From Salinarimonas rosea DSM 21201 (GTDB lineage: Bacteria; Pseudomonadota; Alphaproteobacteria; Rhizobiales; Beijerinckiaceae), in contig NZ_AUBC01000005.1 of assembly GCF_000429045.1 (NCBI RefSeq), forward strand, positions 1-47,936: DNA of 47,936 nucleotides. Reading direction: 5' to 3'. Made by a program: the position numbers and the translations under genes. Of the stretch, positions 19,767-28,301 are shown piece after piece; positions within the stretch are counted from its first letter, which is position 1; the number at the start of each line of letters is the position of its first letter. Under the pieces are notes generated by a model, which saw nothing but the letters and a program-made list of their open reading frames with translations, was not told the DNA's origin and ran no database searches.

Positions 19767-21125
19767 TTATTCTGCCGCTACGGCCAGGCGGGCGGCGAGC
19801 GCCCGGTCGATGGAGAGCGCGGCCTGCTTGCCGTCCTCCACCGCGACGACGGTGAGGTCACGCCCGCGCGTGCAGTCGCCCCCGGCCCAGACCTTGGGCA
19901 GCGAGGTGCGGCACTCGACGTCGACCTTGATCTTCACGCCGTCCATCTCGAGGACGGCGCTCTCGTCGGCGACGTCGGTCGGCAGGAAGAGCTGGCCGAT
20001 CGCCTTGAACAGCTGGTCGGCGGGCAGCGCGAAGGTCTCGCCGGTGTCGACGAGCTTGCCGCCCTCGAGCGCGGTGCGCATGAACAGCACCGAGGCGAGC
20101 GCGCCGCCCTCCCCCTGCACCGCGTAGGGCCGGGCGAAATGGCGGATGACGACGCCGTTCGTCAGCGCCACCTCCTGCTCGTAGCGCGAAGCGGGCATGG
20201 CATCGGCGCCGCGGCGGTAGACCAGCGTGACCTCCTCCGCGCCGAGCTTCTTCGCCTGCACGGCGGCGTCGATCGCCGTCATGCCGCCGCCGACCACGAC
20301 CACCTTGCGGCCGATGGGCAGCGTCGAGAGGTCGTCCGTCTGGCGCAGGCGCTCGATGAAGGCGACCGCGTCCTCGATGTTGGCGAGCCCGCCCTCGTCG
20401 ACGCCGAGCGCGTTCACCGCCTGCAGGCCGAGCCCGAGGAAGACCGCGTCGTACTCGGCGGCGAGGGAGGCGAGCGTGATGTCGCGGCCCAGGCGCTTGC
20501 CGTGGTGGACCGTGATGCCGCCCACCTCGAGGATGTACGCCACCTCCTTCTGGGCGAAGCCGCCGGTGGTCTTGTAGGCGGCGATGCCGTGCTCGTTGAG
20601 GCCGCCGCCCTTCTCCCGCGCCTCGAACACGTCGACCGCGTGGCCGAGCGTCGCGAGCTTGTGGGCGCAGGACAGCCCCGCCGGCCCGGCGCCGACGACC
20701 GCGACCCGCGCGCCGGTGGCGGCGCCCTGGCGGTAGAGCTGGCGGCCCGCCGAGAACAGCGCGTCGGTGGCGTAGCGCTGGAGCCGCCCGATCTCGACGG
20801 GCTTGCCCTCGGCCATGCGCACGCAGGCCTCCTCGCAGAGCGTCTCCGTCGGGCAGACCCGGGCGCACATGCCGCCGAAGATGTTGGCGTCGAGGATGGT
20901 CTTCGCCGCCCCCTGCGGGTTCTCCGTCATGATCTGGCGGATGAACAGCGGGATGTCGATCCCCGTCGGGCAGGCCTGGATGCAGGGCGCGTCGTAGCAG
21001 AACAGGCAGCGCTCGGAGGCGACGCGCGCCTCGTTCCTGTCGAGCGCGGGATGCAGGTCCCCGAACCCGGCCTCGATCGCCTCCGCCGGGATGCGCCCGG
21101 CGCCGATGTCAGGATGCGTGCTCAC
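19767..21125 (-). CDS. preT: NAD-dependent dihydropyrimidine dehydrogenase subunit PreT
   Basis: The FAD/NADH subunit that feeds electrons to PreA. Cysteine clusters CLFCYDAPCIQACPTGID and CARVCPTETLCEEACVR bind Fe-S centres. The FAD dinucleotide motif is VAVVGAGPAGLSCAHKLA and the NAD motif is VVVVGGGMTAIDAA. I start it at the GTG at 21125 (MSTHPDIG...), eight bases after a GGAGG; an ATG at 21161 would add 12 residues with no ribosome site. It resembles the small subunit of glutamate synthase, but the preA partner settles the identity. The RutR box lies 107 bases upstream. Confidence 0.95.
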   Translation of the reverse strand: MSTHPDIGAGRIPAEAIEAGFGDLHPALDRNEARVASERCLFCYDAPCIQACPTGIDIPLFIRQIMTENPQGAAKTILDANIFGGMCARVCPTETLCEEACVRMAEGKPVEIGRLQRYATDALFSAGRQLYRQGAATGARVAVVGAGPAGLSCAHKLATLGHAVDVFEAREKGGGLNEHGIAAYKTTGGFAQKEVAYILEVGGITVHHGKRLGRDITLASLAAEYDAVFLGLGLQAVNALGVDEGGLANIEDAVAFIERLRQTDDLSTLPIGRKVVVVGGGMTAIDAAVQAKKLGAEEVTLVYRRGADAMPASRYEQEVALTNGVVIRHFARPYAVQGEGGALASVLFMRTALEGGKLVDTGETFALPADQLFKAIGQLFLPTDVADESAVLEMDGVKIKVDVECRTSLPKVWAGGDCTRGRDLTVVAVEDGKQAALSIDRALAARLAVAAE

Positions 21126-21231
21126 GGCATGAGCCTCCCTCGAGGCCGCGCGGATACGCACGCGGGGCCTCGCTCGCGAAGTGGTCGGACACGTTCACCC
21201 TCGGCAGGTCTCTTTTGGACCGGCTCTAGTT

Positions 21232-21247
21232 TTGACCATGTGATCAA
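21232..21247. promoter_or_regulatory. RutR operator upstream of preTA
   Basis: TTGACCATGTGATCAA differs at one base from the E. coli RutR palindrome (TTGACCANNTGGTCAA), and it is strikingly AT-rich for this genome. It lies 107 bases upstream of the preT start on the transcribed side, in the only sizeable gap of the preTA arm, with rutR in the same island. I infer repression of preTA relieved by uracil or thymine. Confidence 0.8.
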
Positions 21248-21334
21248 ATGCCGAGGGCGCTGTCAATTTCGCGGCAGGCCGAAAAGGGAGGCAGGCTGGC
21301 GACGGGATGGGCAGGTCGCGGGACGAAGAGGCGC

Positions 21335-23434
21335 CTACTCGGCCGCCGCCTTCTCCCGCACGTCCGCCGGCTCGTACAAGCCGCCCTCGCCCATCACCAT
21401 GTCGATGCGCCGCTGGTGGAAGGCGTTGAGCGTCGAGCGGTGGCCGATCGAGACCACCGTGGTGTCGGGCAGGCGCTCCGTCAGCACGCGGTAGATCGCC
21501 TCCTCGGTCGGCTCGTCCATGGCGGCGGTGGCCTCGTCCAGCAGCAGCCAGTCCGGCTTCGCCAGCAGGGCACGCGCGACCGCGAGGCGCTGCTGCTCGC
21601 CGAGCGAGAGGGTCTGCGCCCAGATCCGGTCCTCGGCGAGGAGCGGCGCGAGGTGGCCGAGCCTCACCGCCTCGAGCGCCGCGATCATCGCCGCGTCGTC
21701 GTAGACGTCCTCCGGCGCGGGATAGGCCACCGCGCCGCGGAGCGTCCCGCCGGGCAGGTACGGGCGCTGCGGCAAGAGCATGATGGCGGCTCCGCGCGGG
21801 CGCTTCACCGCGCCCTCGCCGAAGGGCCAGATGCCCGAGATCGCGCGAAACAGCGTCGACTTGCCGGTGCCCGACGGACCGGCGAGCAGCACCGACCCGC
21901 CAGGCGCGAAAGAAAGCCCGTTCGCGCGCACGATGGCGGACCCGTCGGGCAGGCGCACCACGACGCCGTCGAGACGCAGGTCCGCGCCGTCGTGGTCGAG
22001 GAGCGCGATCTCGCCGGTCTTCTTGGCCGCCGTCCGCGCACGGTCGATCGAACCCTCGAAGGAGGTGAGCCGGTCGACGACGGCCTTGTACTCGGCGAGT
22101 GTCTGGTAGGCGTTGATGAAGAAGGACAGCGCGCCCTCGACGCGGGCGAAGGCGCCCGCGGTCTGCGTCATCACGCCGAGCTGGATCGTGCCGGCAAAAT
22201 AGAAGGGCGCCGCGATCACGTAGGGCACGACGGAGTTCGAGTAGTCGTAGAACGACGTGAAGGCGATGAGCCGCTTCGAGACCGAGACCTGCCGGAAGAA
22301 GTTCTGCATGATCAGCCCGAACTGCCGCCCGAGCGACGCCCGCTCGGCGGGCTCGCCGCGCAGGAGCGAGACCTGCTCGGCGTACTCGCGCATCCGCGCG
22401 AGCGAGAAGCGGAAGTCGGCCTCGTACCGCTCCTGGAGGAAGTTGAGCGAGATCAGCGGCCGGCCGATCAGGTGCGTCACCCAGGTGGCGACGATGGCGT
22501 AGACGAGGGCGATCCAGAACAGGAGCCCCGGCACCTCGACGGACGTACCCGGGAAGGTGAAGTCCGCCGAGATCGTCCACAGGATCACGGAGAAGGAGAC
22601 CAGCGTCGACACCTGGGAGAGGATGCCGAGCGTCAGCGAGAGCGTGAGCGAGGTGAACTTGCGCACGTCCTCCTGGATGCGCTGGTCGGGGTTGTCGGTC
22701 TGGTTCCCGAAGACCTGCATCCGGTACTGCGTCGCCTCGGAGAGCCAGCGCGCGGTGTAGTGCTCGGTGAGCCAGGCGCGCCATCGCATGTCGAGCGTCA
22801 TGCGGATGGCGTACTGGTAGATCGCCATCGTCACCGCGATGACCACCCACATCACCCACACGGTGAGCAGCAGGCGCCAGAACGTCTCCGCGTCACGCTC
22901 CTGGATGGCGTTGAACCAGTCGCGGTTCCAGTAGGACAGCCGCACCGAGATCGCGACGAGCGCGAACTGCATGATCACGACGATGGCGAGGATCGTCGTG
23001 CCGATGTAGCGCTCCTGCGCCCGCACCGACGGAAACGGCCAGATCCGCACCTCGCCGATCTGGTGCGAGGTGAAGTAGGGGTCCGTCAGGATCGTGATCT
23101 GCCGGATGACCGGGAGCCGCCCGACGCCCGCCACCACCGCCGCGAAGATGCCCGCGGCCGCGGGCATCGAGACCGGGGGCGTGAAATCCGCCATGAAGGC
23201 CGGCATCGCGCCGAGCGCATCCACCAGGTAGAGCGCCGCGAGGAGCGCGTGGGCGCCGGCGATGAGCGCGATCAGGATGCGGATGAAGGCCGAGACCTCG
23301 CGGGCGAGGTAGAGCACCGCCGCGAGCGTGAGCGTGGCGATCGGCACCAGCGGCGAGACCGGCACGTCGGTGAGGAGCGACAGCCCCATCAGGACGATGC
23401 CGGCGAGGGCGAAGAGAGCGCTGTACTTGACCAT
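21335..23434 (-). CDS. Fused ABC transporter permease/ATPase, SbmA/YddA-like
   Basis: A 699-residue membrane protein with a permease-like half and a C-terminal ATPase. After about four hydrophobic segments in the first ~130 residues comes an SbmA/BacA-type core (YWNRDWFNAIQERDAETFWR, MRWRAWLTEHYTARWL, NPDQRIQEDVRKF). The ATPase follows with Walker A GPSGTGKST, signature LSLGEQQRLAVARAL and Walker B WLLLDEATAAMDE. This group (YddA, Rv1819c) handles peptides, cobalamin or unknown solutes. The extra N-terminal membrane segments are unusual. The ATG at 23434 is chosen because codons further upstream do not look protein-like. Single gene; substrate unknown. Confidence 0.88.
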   Translation of the reverse strand: MVKYSALFALAGIVLMGLSLLTDVPVSPLVPIATLTLAAVLYLAREVSAFIRILIALIAGAHALLAALYLVDALGAMPAFMADFTPPVSMPAAAGIFAAVVAGVGRLPVIRQITILTDPYFTSHQIGEVRIWPFPSVRAQERYIGTTILAIVVIMQFALVAISVRLSYWNRDWFNAIQERDAETFWRLLLTVWVMWVVIAVTMAIYQYAIRMTLDMRWRAWLTEHYTARWLSEATQYRMQVFGNQTDNPDQRIQEDVRKFTSLTLSLTLGILSQVSTLVSFSVILWTISADFTFPGTSVEVPGLLFWIALVYAIVATWVTHLIGRPLISLNFLQERYEADFRFSLARMREYAEQVSLLRGEPAERASLGRQFGLIMQNFFRQVSVSKRLIAFTSFYDYSNSVVPYVIAAPFYFAGTIQLGVMTQTAGAFARVEGALSFFINAYQTLAEYKAVVDRLTSFEGSIDRARTAAKKTGEIALLDHDGADLRLDGVVVRLPDGSAIVRANGLSFAPGGSVLLAGPSGTGKSTLFRAISGIWPFGEGAVKRPRGAAIMLLPQRPYLPGGTLRGAVAYPAPEDVYDDAAMIAALEAVRLGHLAPLLAEDRIWAQTLSLGEQQRLAVARALLAKPDWLLLDEATAAMDEPTEEAIYRVLTERLPDTTVVSIGHRSTLNAFHQRRIDMVMGEGGLYEPADVREKAAAE

Positions 23435-23585
23435 ATGTTCCAGATCCGCGGCCGTCGTCGGCGGGAGACGCAAACGCGCGGCAGATACGTGTGGAACAAA
23501 GGTTAATCCATGACTGCCCTTCCCGGAAGCGCGGATCGCCCCCCGCGCGAATCGCCGCAGGGGGCCGGGTTCGGCGCCGTGGCGG

Positions 23586-23861
23586 TCAATGCCCGCGGAC
23601 GCGGCGCACGTAGTCGGAGTTGGCGCAGAACGACGGCGGCTCGAGGAGGGGCTCGGAGCCGTCGAGGACGGCGGCGCAGGCGACCTGCTCCGCGCAGGCC
23701 GCGCAGGCTCCCTCGGCCTCGCCGTGCGCGGCACGCGCCGCCTCGTCCTGAGCCGCCGCGGGCGGCACGCCCAGGCGACGCATCATCTCCATGAGGAGGA
23801 TGGTCTGCGCCTCCACCCTGGCCTCGAGGGCACGCGCGCCCTCTCCCTCGCTCTTCGTCAT
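23586..23861 (-). CDS. Small Cys-rich protein, DUF6455-like
   Basis: A 91-residue cytoplasmic protein. A helical N-terminal half (ALEARVEAQTILLMEMMRRL) is followed by four cysteines, C53-x2-C56-x5-C62-x16-C79, in ACAACAEQVACAAVL ... PPSFCANSDY. This resembles the C..C.....C / FCpN pattern of the alphaproteobacterial DUF6455 family, which has no settled function; the cysteines could hold a metal or an iron-sulfur centre. The ATG at 23861 gives a sensible length. It is divergent from dnaB, with 234 bases between them. The family call is from memory of the motif. Confidence 0.72.
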   Translation of the reverse strand: MTKSEGEGARALEARVEAQTILLMEMMRRLGVPPAAAQDEAARAAHGEAEGACAACAEQVACAAVLDGSEPLLEPPSFCANSDYVRRVRGH

Positions 23862-24095
23862 GTCTGCGCTCCTCGTCCAGGCCCCGCAAAGTCCTGATAC
23901 GCGCCGGCGGCACCGTCCCGCCTTGATCCAGGGCAAGCCCCCCGACCCGATTTGGGCACGGCACCGACGGCGTGCTGTGGAGAACGGGGATTGCGCGGGG
24001 CCGCGGGCGGCATGCGGGCACCGCCGTTTCGCGGCCGCATTCGCTGCTCTAGGGTGGCCCCGGACAGGAAAACGATTCGGGAACACGTAAGCACC

Positions 24096-25601
24096 ATGGC
24101 TCAAGGCGCCCTCCTCGGCCCCGCACTCGTCGCCCGGCTCGACGAGCCCGACCGCGAGTACCGGCTCGCGCCGTCGAATGTCGAGGCCGAGCAGGCGCTC
24201 ATCGGCGCGGTCCTCGTCAACAACGAGGCCTATTACCGCGTCTCCGACTTCCTCCTGCCGGAGCACTTCCACGAGGAGCTGCACCGGCGCATCTACGAGG
24301 TGACGGCGAGCCTGATCAAGGCGGGCAAGGTCGCGACGCCGATCACGCTCAAGACCTATCTCGGCGACGCCGATCTCGGCGGCCTCACCGTCTCGCAGTA
24401 CCTCGCGCGCCTCGCCGCGGAGGCGACGACGATCATCAATGCGCTCGACTACGGGCGCACGATCTACGACCTCGCCACCCGCCGGCAGCTGATCGGCATC
24501 GGCGAGGACATGGTCAACACGGCCTTCGACGCGCCGGTGGAATCCTCCCCGCGCGAGCAGATCGAGGAGGCCGAGCGCAAGCTCTTCGCGCTGGCCGAGA
24601 CGGGTCGCTACGACGGCGGCTTCCAGCGCTTCACCGACGCGCTGACAGCGGCCATCGACATGGCGGCCAAGGCCTACCAGCGCGAGGGCAAGCTCTCGGG
24701 CATCTCGACGGGCCTCGTCGACCTCGACCGGATGATGGGCGGGCTCCAGCCCTCCGACCTCGTCATCCTCGCGGGGCGCCCCGCGATGGGCAAGACCTCG
24801 CTCGTGACCAACATCGGCTTCAACATCGCCAAGGCCTATCGCAGCGACAAGCGCCAGGACGGGACGCTCGAGACCGTCAACGGCGGCATCGTCGGCTTCT
24901 TCTCGCTCGAGATGTCGGCCGAGCAGCTCGCCACCCGCATCATCGCCGAGCAGTCGGGCGTGCCCTCCTACAAGATCCGCCGCGGCGACATTCGCGAGGA
25001 CGAGTTCTACAAGATCACGGACGCCGCCCGCGAGATGCAGCAGATGCCGTTCTACATCGACCAGACCGGCGGCATCTCGATCGCGCAGCTCACGGCGCGG
25101 GCGCGCCGGCTCAAGCGCCAGCGCGGGCTCGACATCCTCATCGTCGACTATCTCCAGCTGCTCTCGGGCTCGGGCAAGAAGGGCGAGAACCGCGTCCAGG
25201 AGCTCACCGAGATCACGACGGGGCTCAAGGCGCTCGCCAAGGAGCTGGCGGTGCCGATCGTGGCGCTCTCCCAGCTCTCGCGCCAGGTCGAGTCGCGCGA
25301 CGACAAGCGCCCGCAGCTCTCGGACCTGCGTGAATCGGGCTCGATCGAGCAGGACGCCGACGTGGTCATGTTCGTCTACCGCGACGAGTACTATCTCAAG
25401 AACAAGGAGCCCAAGCCCGGCACGGAGGAGCACTTCAAGTGGCAGGCCGAGATGGACGCCGCGCACGGCAAGGCCGAGGTGATCATCGGCAAGCAGCGCC
25501 ACGGCCCCACCGGCACGGTCCAGCTCGCCTTCCAGGCGGACATCACCAAGTTCACCAACCTCGCCGACGAGGACAAGCTGCCCGAGCGGATGGGGGATTG
25601 A
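24096..25601 (+). CDS. dnaB: Replicative DNA helicase DnaB
   Basis: The hexameric helicase that unwinds DNA ahead of the replication fork. The 501 residues have an N-terminal DnaG-interacting domain (APSNVEAEQALIGAVLVNNE), then the RecA-like core: Walker A GRPAMGKTS, SLEMSAEQLATR, Walker B-type ILIVDYLQLLSG, ALSQLSRQVESRDDKRPQLS and the DLRESGSIEQDADVVMFVYR region containing the arginine finger neighbourhood. The ATG at 24096 fits; an in-frame ATG upstream would add foreign-looking residues. It starts the plus-strand run dnaB-alr-radA. Confidence 0.98.
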   Translation: MAQGALLGPALVARLDEPDREYRLAPSNVEAEQALIGAVLVNNEAYYRVSDFLLPEHFHEELHRRIYEVTASLIKAGKVATPITLKTYLGDADLGGLTVSQYLARLAAEATTIINALDYGRTIYDLATRRQLIGIGEDMVNTAFDAPVESSPREQIEEAERKLFALAETGRYDGGFQRFTDALTAAIDMAAKAYQREGKLSGISTGLVDLDRMMGGLQPSDLVILAGRPAMGKTSLVTNIGFNIAKAYRSDKRQDGTLETVNGGIVGFFSLEMSAEQLATRIIAEQSGVPSYKIRRGDIREDEFYKITDAAREMQQMPFYIDQTGGISIAQLTARARRLKRQRGLDILIVDYLQLLSGSGKKGENRVQELTEITTGLKALAKELAVPIVALSQLSRQVESRDDKRPQLSDLRESGSIEQDADVVMFVYRDEYYLKNKEPKPGTEEHFKWQAEMDAAHGKAEVIIGKQRHGPTGTVQLAFQADITKFTNLADEDKLPERMGD

Positions 25602-25608
25602 GGCGCGC

Positions 25609-26796
25609 ATGACCTTTCCCGAAGAGCCCGGCACGCGCGCGCCCGGCGCCGACGCCGCCGTCCTGACGATCGACCTCGACGCGCTCGGCGCGAACTGGCG
25701 GCTCCTGCGCGACCGCTCGCGGGACGGCGCCTGCGCGGCCGTGGTCAAGGCGAACGCCTACGGCACCGGCATCGAGCGCGCGGTGCCCGCGCTCGCGGCG
25801 GCGGGATGCCGGACCTTCTTCGTGGCGCAGGTGTCGGAGGGCCGGCGCGTGCGGCGGGTCGATCCCGCGGCCGAGATCTATCTCCTCGACGGCCTGCTGC
25901 CGGGCGGCGCGGGGGAGCTCGTCGCCGCGAACCTGCGTCCGGTGCTCGGCTCGGCGGACGAGGTGCGCGAGTGGGTCGAGGCCTGCGGCGGCACCGCGCT
26001 GCCGGCGGCGCTCCACGTCGACACCGGCATGAACCGGCTGGGCGTTCCCGTGGAGGAGGCGCTCGCGCTCCGGGCAGAGGGCGCCTTCGCCGCACTGGGC
26101 GACATGCTCCTGATGACGCACCTCGTCGTGGCCGAGGACGCCGGCCATCCGATCAACGCCCGGCAGGCGGCGGCCTTCCGGGCGCTGATGCGGGCCTTCC
26201 CCGGCGCGCGGACCTCGTTCTCGAACTCGTCGGGCGGGTTCCTTCCCGACGCCCCGGCCTGCGATCTCGCCCGTCCCGGCTACAGCCTCTACGGCGGCAA
26301 CCCGACGCCCGGCCGCGAGAACCCGATGCGGCCGGTGGTGCGGCTCGAGGCGACGATCCTGCAGGTCCGCGACGTCCCGGCCGGCGCGGGCGCCGGATAC
26401 GGCACGCACTGGAGCGCGCCCGGCCCGCGCCGCCTCGCCACGCTCGCGCTGGGCTACGCCGACGGCTACCCCCGCGCGGCGGGCGGCACCGACGCGAAGA
26501 TCCGCGCAGGCACCCCTTTCGGCCAGGCGCTCGTGGGCGGCGTGCGCTGCGCCTTCGCCGGCGTGCTCTCGATGGACCTCACGATCCTCGACGTCACCGA
26601 GGCGCCGGCCGACGCCGCCCGGCGCGGCGGGACGGCGGTCATGATCGGGGACGGGCTCGAGATCGACGAGGTGGGGATGCGCGCCGGCACGATCGGGTAT
26701 GAGATCCTCACTGGGCTCGGCGACCGCTACCGCCGCGTCTACGTGGGAGACGGCACGGGGACGGCCACGGGAACGGCCACGGGAACGGGTGGCTGA
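25609..26796 (+). CDS. alr: Alanine racemase
   Basis: A PLP enzyme making D-alanine for peptidoglycan. In 395 residues it shows the PLP lysine in AVVKANAYGTG, the substrate/PLP region HVDTGMNRLG, SNSSG for the phosphate, RPGYSLYGG, and the catalytic tyrosine area in GAGYGTHW. It starts seven bases after dnaB and ends two bases before radA, so the three are probably co-transcribed. The last ~14 residues (GDGTGTATGTATGTGG) are a low-complexity tail encoded by a 12-base tandem repeat and are not part of the conserved enzyme. Confidence 0.96.
   Translation: MTFPEEPGTRAPGADAAVLTIDLDALGANWRLLRDRSRDGACAAVVKANAYGTGIERAVPALAAAGCRTFFVAQVSEGRRVRRVDPAAEIYLLDGLLPGGAGELVAANLRPVLGSADEVREWVEACGGTALPAALHVDTGMNRLGVPVEEALALRAEGAFAALGDMLLMTHLVVAEDAGHPINARQAAAFRALMRAFPGARTSFSNSSGGFLPDAPACDLARPGYSLYGGNPTPGRENPMRPVVRLEATILQVRDVPAGAGAGYGTHWSAPGPRRLATLALGYADGYPRAAGGTDAKIRAGTPFGQALVGGVRCAFAGVLSMDLTILDVTEAPADAARRGGTAVMIGDGLEIDEVGMRAGTIGYEILTGLGDRYRRVYVGDGTGTATGTATGTGG
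26752..26792 (+). repeat. Short tandem repeat in the 3' end of alr
   Basis: A 12-base unit of the form GGGAACGGCCAC occurs about three times with small changes, encoding the Gly-Thr-Ala-Thr tail of alanine racemase. It stops two bases before radA. Slippage here would change the length of the tail, or shift the alr stop relative to the radA start. Confidence 0.7.
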
Positions 26797-26797
26797 C

Positions 26798-28210
26798 ATG
26801 GCCAAGCGCAGCGCCGTCTTCATCTGCCAGAACTGCGGAGCGGTCTACAATCGCTGGAAGGGCAAGTGCGAGGCCTGCGGCGAGTGGAACTCCGTCGTCG
26901 AGGAGACGGCGGAGGCCGCGCCGATGGCGGGCCCGGCCGCGACCCGCCTCTCCCGCAAGGGCCGCGTCTTCCCGCTCGAGGGCCTCGCCGGCTCGTCGAA
27001 GGAGCCCCCGCGCACGCCCTCTGGCATGTCCGAGCTCGACCGCGTCACCGGCGGCGGCTTCGTGCGCGGCTCGGTGATCCTCATCGGCGGCGATCCCGGC
27101 ATCGGCAAGTCGACCGTGCTGATGCAGGCCTCCGCCGCGCTGGCCCGGGCCGGCGAGCGCGTCGCCTACATCTCCGGCGAGGAGGCGGTCGGCCAGGTGC
27201 GGCTGCGCGCCGAGCGCCTCGGCCTCGCCGACGCGCCCGTCGAGCTCGCGGCGCAGACCAACGTCGAGGACATCGTCGCGACCCTCAGCCAGGGCCGCAC
27301 GCCCGCCCTCGCCGTGATCGACTCGATCCAGACGATGTGGACGGAGACGGTCGACTCGGCGCCGGGCACGGTGACGCAGGTGCGCGCCTCCGCCCAGGCG
27401 CTGATCCGCTTCGCCAAGACCACCGGCGCGGCGGTGATCCTCGTCGGCCACGTCACCAAGGACGGCCAGATCGCCGGCCCTCGGGTGGTCGAGCACATGG
27501 TCGATGCGGTGGTCTCCTTCGAGGGCGATTCGGCGCATCACTTCCGCATCCTGCGCGCGGTGAAGAACCGCTTCGGGCCCACCGACGAGATCGGCGTCTT
27601 CGAAATGACCGGCAAGGGGCTCGCCGAGGTGGGCAACCCGTCCGCCCTGTTCCTGGAGGGGCGCGACGTCGCGGCGCCCGGCACCGCCGTGTTCGCCGGC
27701 ATGGAGGGCACGCGCCCGCTCCTCGTGGAGGTGCAGGCGCTGGTCGCGCCCTCCTCGCTCGGCACGCCCCGGCGCGCCGTGGTCGGCTGGGACCCGGCGC
27801 GGCTGTCGATGGTCGTTGCGGTGCTCGAGGCCCATGCCGGCCTCAAGCTCGGCATGCACGACATTTACCTCAACATCGCCGGCGGGCTGAAGATCACCGA
27901 GCCGGCGGCGGACCTCGCCGCCGCCGCGGCGCTCGTCTCCTCGCTGTCGGGGGCGCCGCTGCCGGCCGATGCCGTCTATTTCGGCGAGATCGGCCTCTCC
28001 GGCGCGGTGCGCCCGGTGTCGCAGGCGGCGACGCGGATGAAGGAGGCGGCGAAGCTCGGCTTCTCGTCCGCCGTCACGCCCGTCGCCCGCGGCGAGCGCG
28101 GCGAGTCCGGCGGCCTCGACGCGCGCGAGATGGCGCACATCGGCGACCTCGTCGGCAGCGTCGCCGCGGGCGGCGCGCGTTCGCGCGGGCGGGCGGTCGA
28201 GCGAGGATGA
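26798..28210 (+). CDS. radA: RadA, DNA repair/recombination ATPase
   Basis: A RecA-like branch-migration ATPase of homologous recombination. The 470 residues begin with a four-Cys zinc motif (C10-x2-C13 ... C24-x2-C27, CQNCGAVYNRWKGKCEACGE). The core has Walker A GGDPGIGKST and the RadA-specific KNRFG motif (VKNRFGPTDEIGVFEM). The C-terminal half is the Lon protease-like domain (GGLKITEPAADLAAAAALVS). The ATG at 26798 directly follows the alr stop with one base between, which suggests translational coupling. The length is typical. Confidence 0.97.
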   Translation: MAKRSAVFICQNCGAVYNRWKGKCEACGEWNSVVEETAEAAPMAGPAATRLSRKGRVFPLEGLAGSSKEPPRTPSGMSELDRVTGGGFVRGSVILIGGDPGIGKSTVLMQASAALARAGERVAYISGEEAVGQVRLRAERLGLADAPVELAAQTNVEDIVATLSQGRTPALAVIDSIQTMWTETVDSAPGTVTQVRASAQALIRFAKTTGAAVILVGHVTKDGQIAGPRVVEHMVDAVVSFEGDSAHHFRILRAVKNRFGPTDEIGVFEMTGKGLAEVGNPSALFLEGRDVAAPGTAVFAGMEGTRPLLVEVQALVAPSSLGTPRRAVVGWDPARLSMVVAVLEAHAGLKLGMHDIYLNIAGGLKITEPAADLAAAAALVSSLSGAPLPADAVYFGEIGLSGAVRPVSQAATRMKEAAKLGFSSAVTPVARGERGESGGLDAREMAHIGDLVGSVAAGGARSRGRAVERG

Positions 28211-28301
28211 CGGCCGTGGAATCGTCGGCTATACGCTTTGCCGAGACGCGAGACGGCGGCGCCGTCGAAACGACTCATTTCGCCCTCAGGCCCTCGAGAT
28301 C

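Noticed and set aside
23426-23441. TTGACCATATGTTCCA as a second RutR site
   Set aside because: Only the left half matches. It overlaps the first codons of the SbmA/YddA-like gene, and the right half lacks TGGTCAA.
23510-23794. Plus-strand open frame between the ABC gene and the DUF6455-like gene
   Set aside because: Arg/Pro-rich product with no motif; it overlaps the better-supported DUF6455-like gene on the opposite strand.
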